Assembly (NCBI GenBank): GCA_002471195.1
Contig: DKPN01000062.1
Span: 1-14,024 of the forward strand
Length of the DNA stretch: 14,024 nucleotides
Direction of reading: 5' to 3'
From: Bacteroides sp. UBA7333
GTDB taxonomy: Bacteria; Bacteroidota; Bacteroidia; Bacteroidales; Bacteroidaceae
Part shown: piece after piece, positions 13,704-14,024 of the stretch
How the letters are laid out: each line of letters begins with the position of its first letter
Position numbering within the stretch: the first letter of the stretch is position 1
Translations under genes and position numbers: made by a program
Notes under the pieces: generated by a model
What the model was told of the DNA's origin: nothing
What the model saw: the letters and a program-made list of their open reading frames with translations, nothing else
Database searches by the model: none

Positions 13704-14024
13704 ATGGATATAGATGAACTAAAAAAATCGTGGAATACTATTGATAAACATTTGGAACAAAAACAAATTGTTGATAGCGAAAGCATTAAAAGACTTATTG
13801 AATATGCTTCTAAGGATATCCAGATCATGAGTCGTGTTAATTTCCGATTGATCGCTATTTCTTTATTTATCATTATAGCTTTAGCAATGACTTTTATTTG
13901 GAATCATGAAATGCCGACTATTGTATACATTATTATATTCGCAATGTCCATTCCTGCATTCATATGGGACATTGGTAGAGCACGATTTCTTAATAAGACA
14001 AAAATAGACGAAATGCCTATTAAG
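13704..14024 (+). CDS. Putative ECF sigma-associated two-TM membrane protein, 5' part only
   Basis: The frame from ATG 13704 stays open for 107 codons to the right edge, so the C-terminus is missing. The N-terminal ~45 residues are soluble and begin MDIDELKKSWNTIDKHLEQK, a form I associate with small proteins encoded right after ECF sigma factors in Bacteroidales. Two hydrophobic helices follow, roughly residues 48-66 and 72-88, with a short loop between them, and then a basic segment (GRARFLNKTK). An anti-sigma or sensor role is inferred from position and topology. No zinc-binding HxxxCxxC anti-sigma motif is present in the visible part. The three-base gap after the sigma factor stop implies a shared transcript. 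Confidence 0.75.
   Translation, partial: MDIDELKKSWNTIDKHLEQKQIVDSESIKRLIEYASKDIQIMSRVNFRLIAISLFIIIALAMTFIWNHEMPTIVYIIIFAMSIPAFIWDIGRARFLNKTKIDEMPIK

Noticed and set aside
1..14024. Mobile element, prophage, CRISPR array, toxin-antitoxin or defence system
   Set aside because: No transposase, integrase, regularly spaced repeat, tRNA-linked attachment site or known defence gene was seen, and base composition and codon use look uniform throughout.

Overview
The window is AT-rich and looks like core chromosome from a member of the Bacteroidota, most likely the Bacteroidales. Three observations support this. Several genes are preceded by the Bacteroidota -7 promoter element TAnnTTTG, whereas Shine-Dalgarno sequences are mostly missing. 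Several proteins have forms I associate with Bacteroidales: a patatin phospholipase fused to an outer-membrane barrel, a 90-residue helical protein ahead of a small PlsC-type acyltransferase, and an ECF sigma factor followed by a short two-TM protein. The gene order is that of a housekeeping region. I see no IS element, prophage, CRISPR array, tRNA or rRNA, and no gap between genes longer than about 110 bases.

Layout. Positions 2-2822 (+) hold the 3' end of the patatin/barrel gene, then a promoter and a tight run of 90-aa protein, PlsC-like acyltransferase and omega-amidase-type nitrilase. Positions 2899-3609 (+) encode a tyrosine-phosphatase-like protein. Positions 3708-4746 (+) hold three small genes behind their own promoter: an unknown 104-aa protein, a TusA-like 71-aa protein without the usual CPxP cysteine, and a DUF456 membrane protein. 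Positions 4833-6656 (+) encode a YgiQ-family radical SAM protein. Its tail overlaps by 24 bases, tail to tail, the mfd gene (10004-6633, -), which encodes the transcription-repair coupling factor. A 107-bp divergent promoter region separates mfd from a three-gene operon (10112-13112, +) joined by two ATGA overlaps: a DPM1-like glycosyltransferase, dihydroorotase, and a free-standing MetH reactivation domain. The window ends with an ECF sigma factor (13188-13700) and the first 107 codons of its probable membrane partner.

How the genes fit together. The first block mixes envelope lipid turnover (phospholipase, acyltransferase) with amide salvage. The operon at 10112-13112 co-transcribes polyprenyl-phosphate sugar donor synthesis, pyrimidine synthesis and repair of B12-dependent methionine synthase. 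The last pair is a probable envelope-signal module. I found no clear new defence or mobile system. The most interesting points are the stand-alone MetH activation protein with a changed AdoMet-site residue and an added Cys cluster, the cysteine-less TusA-like protein, the apparently leaderless ygiQ transcript, and the convergent ygiQ/mfd overlap.
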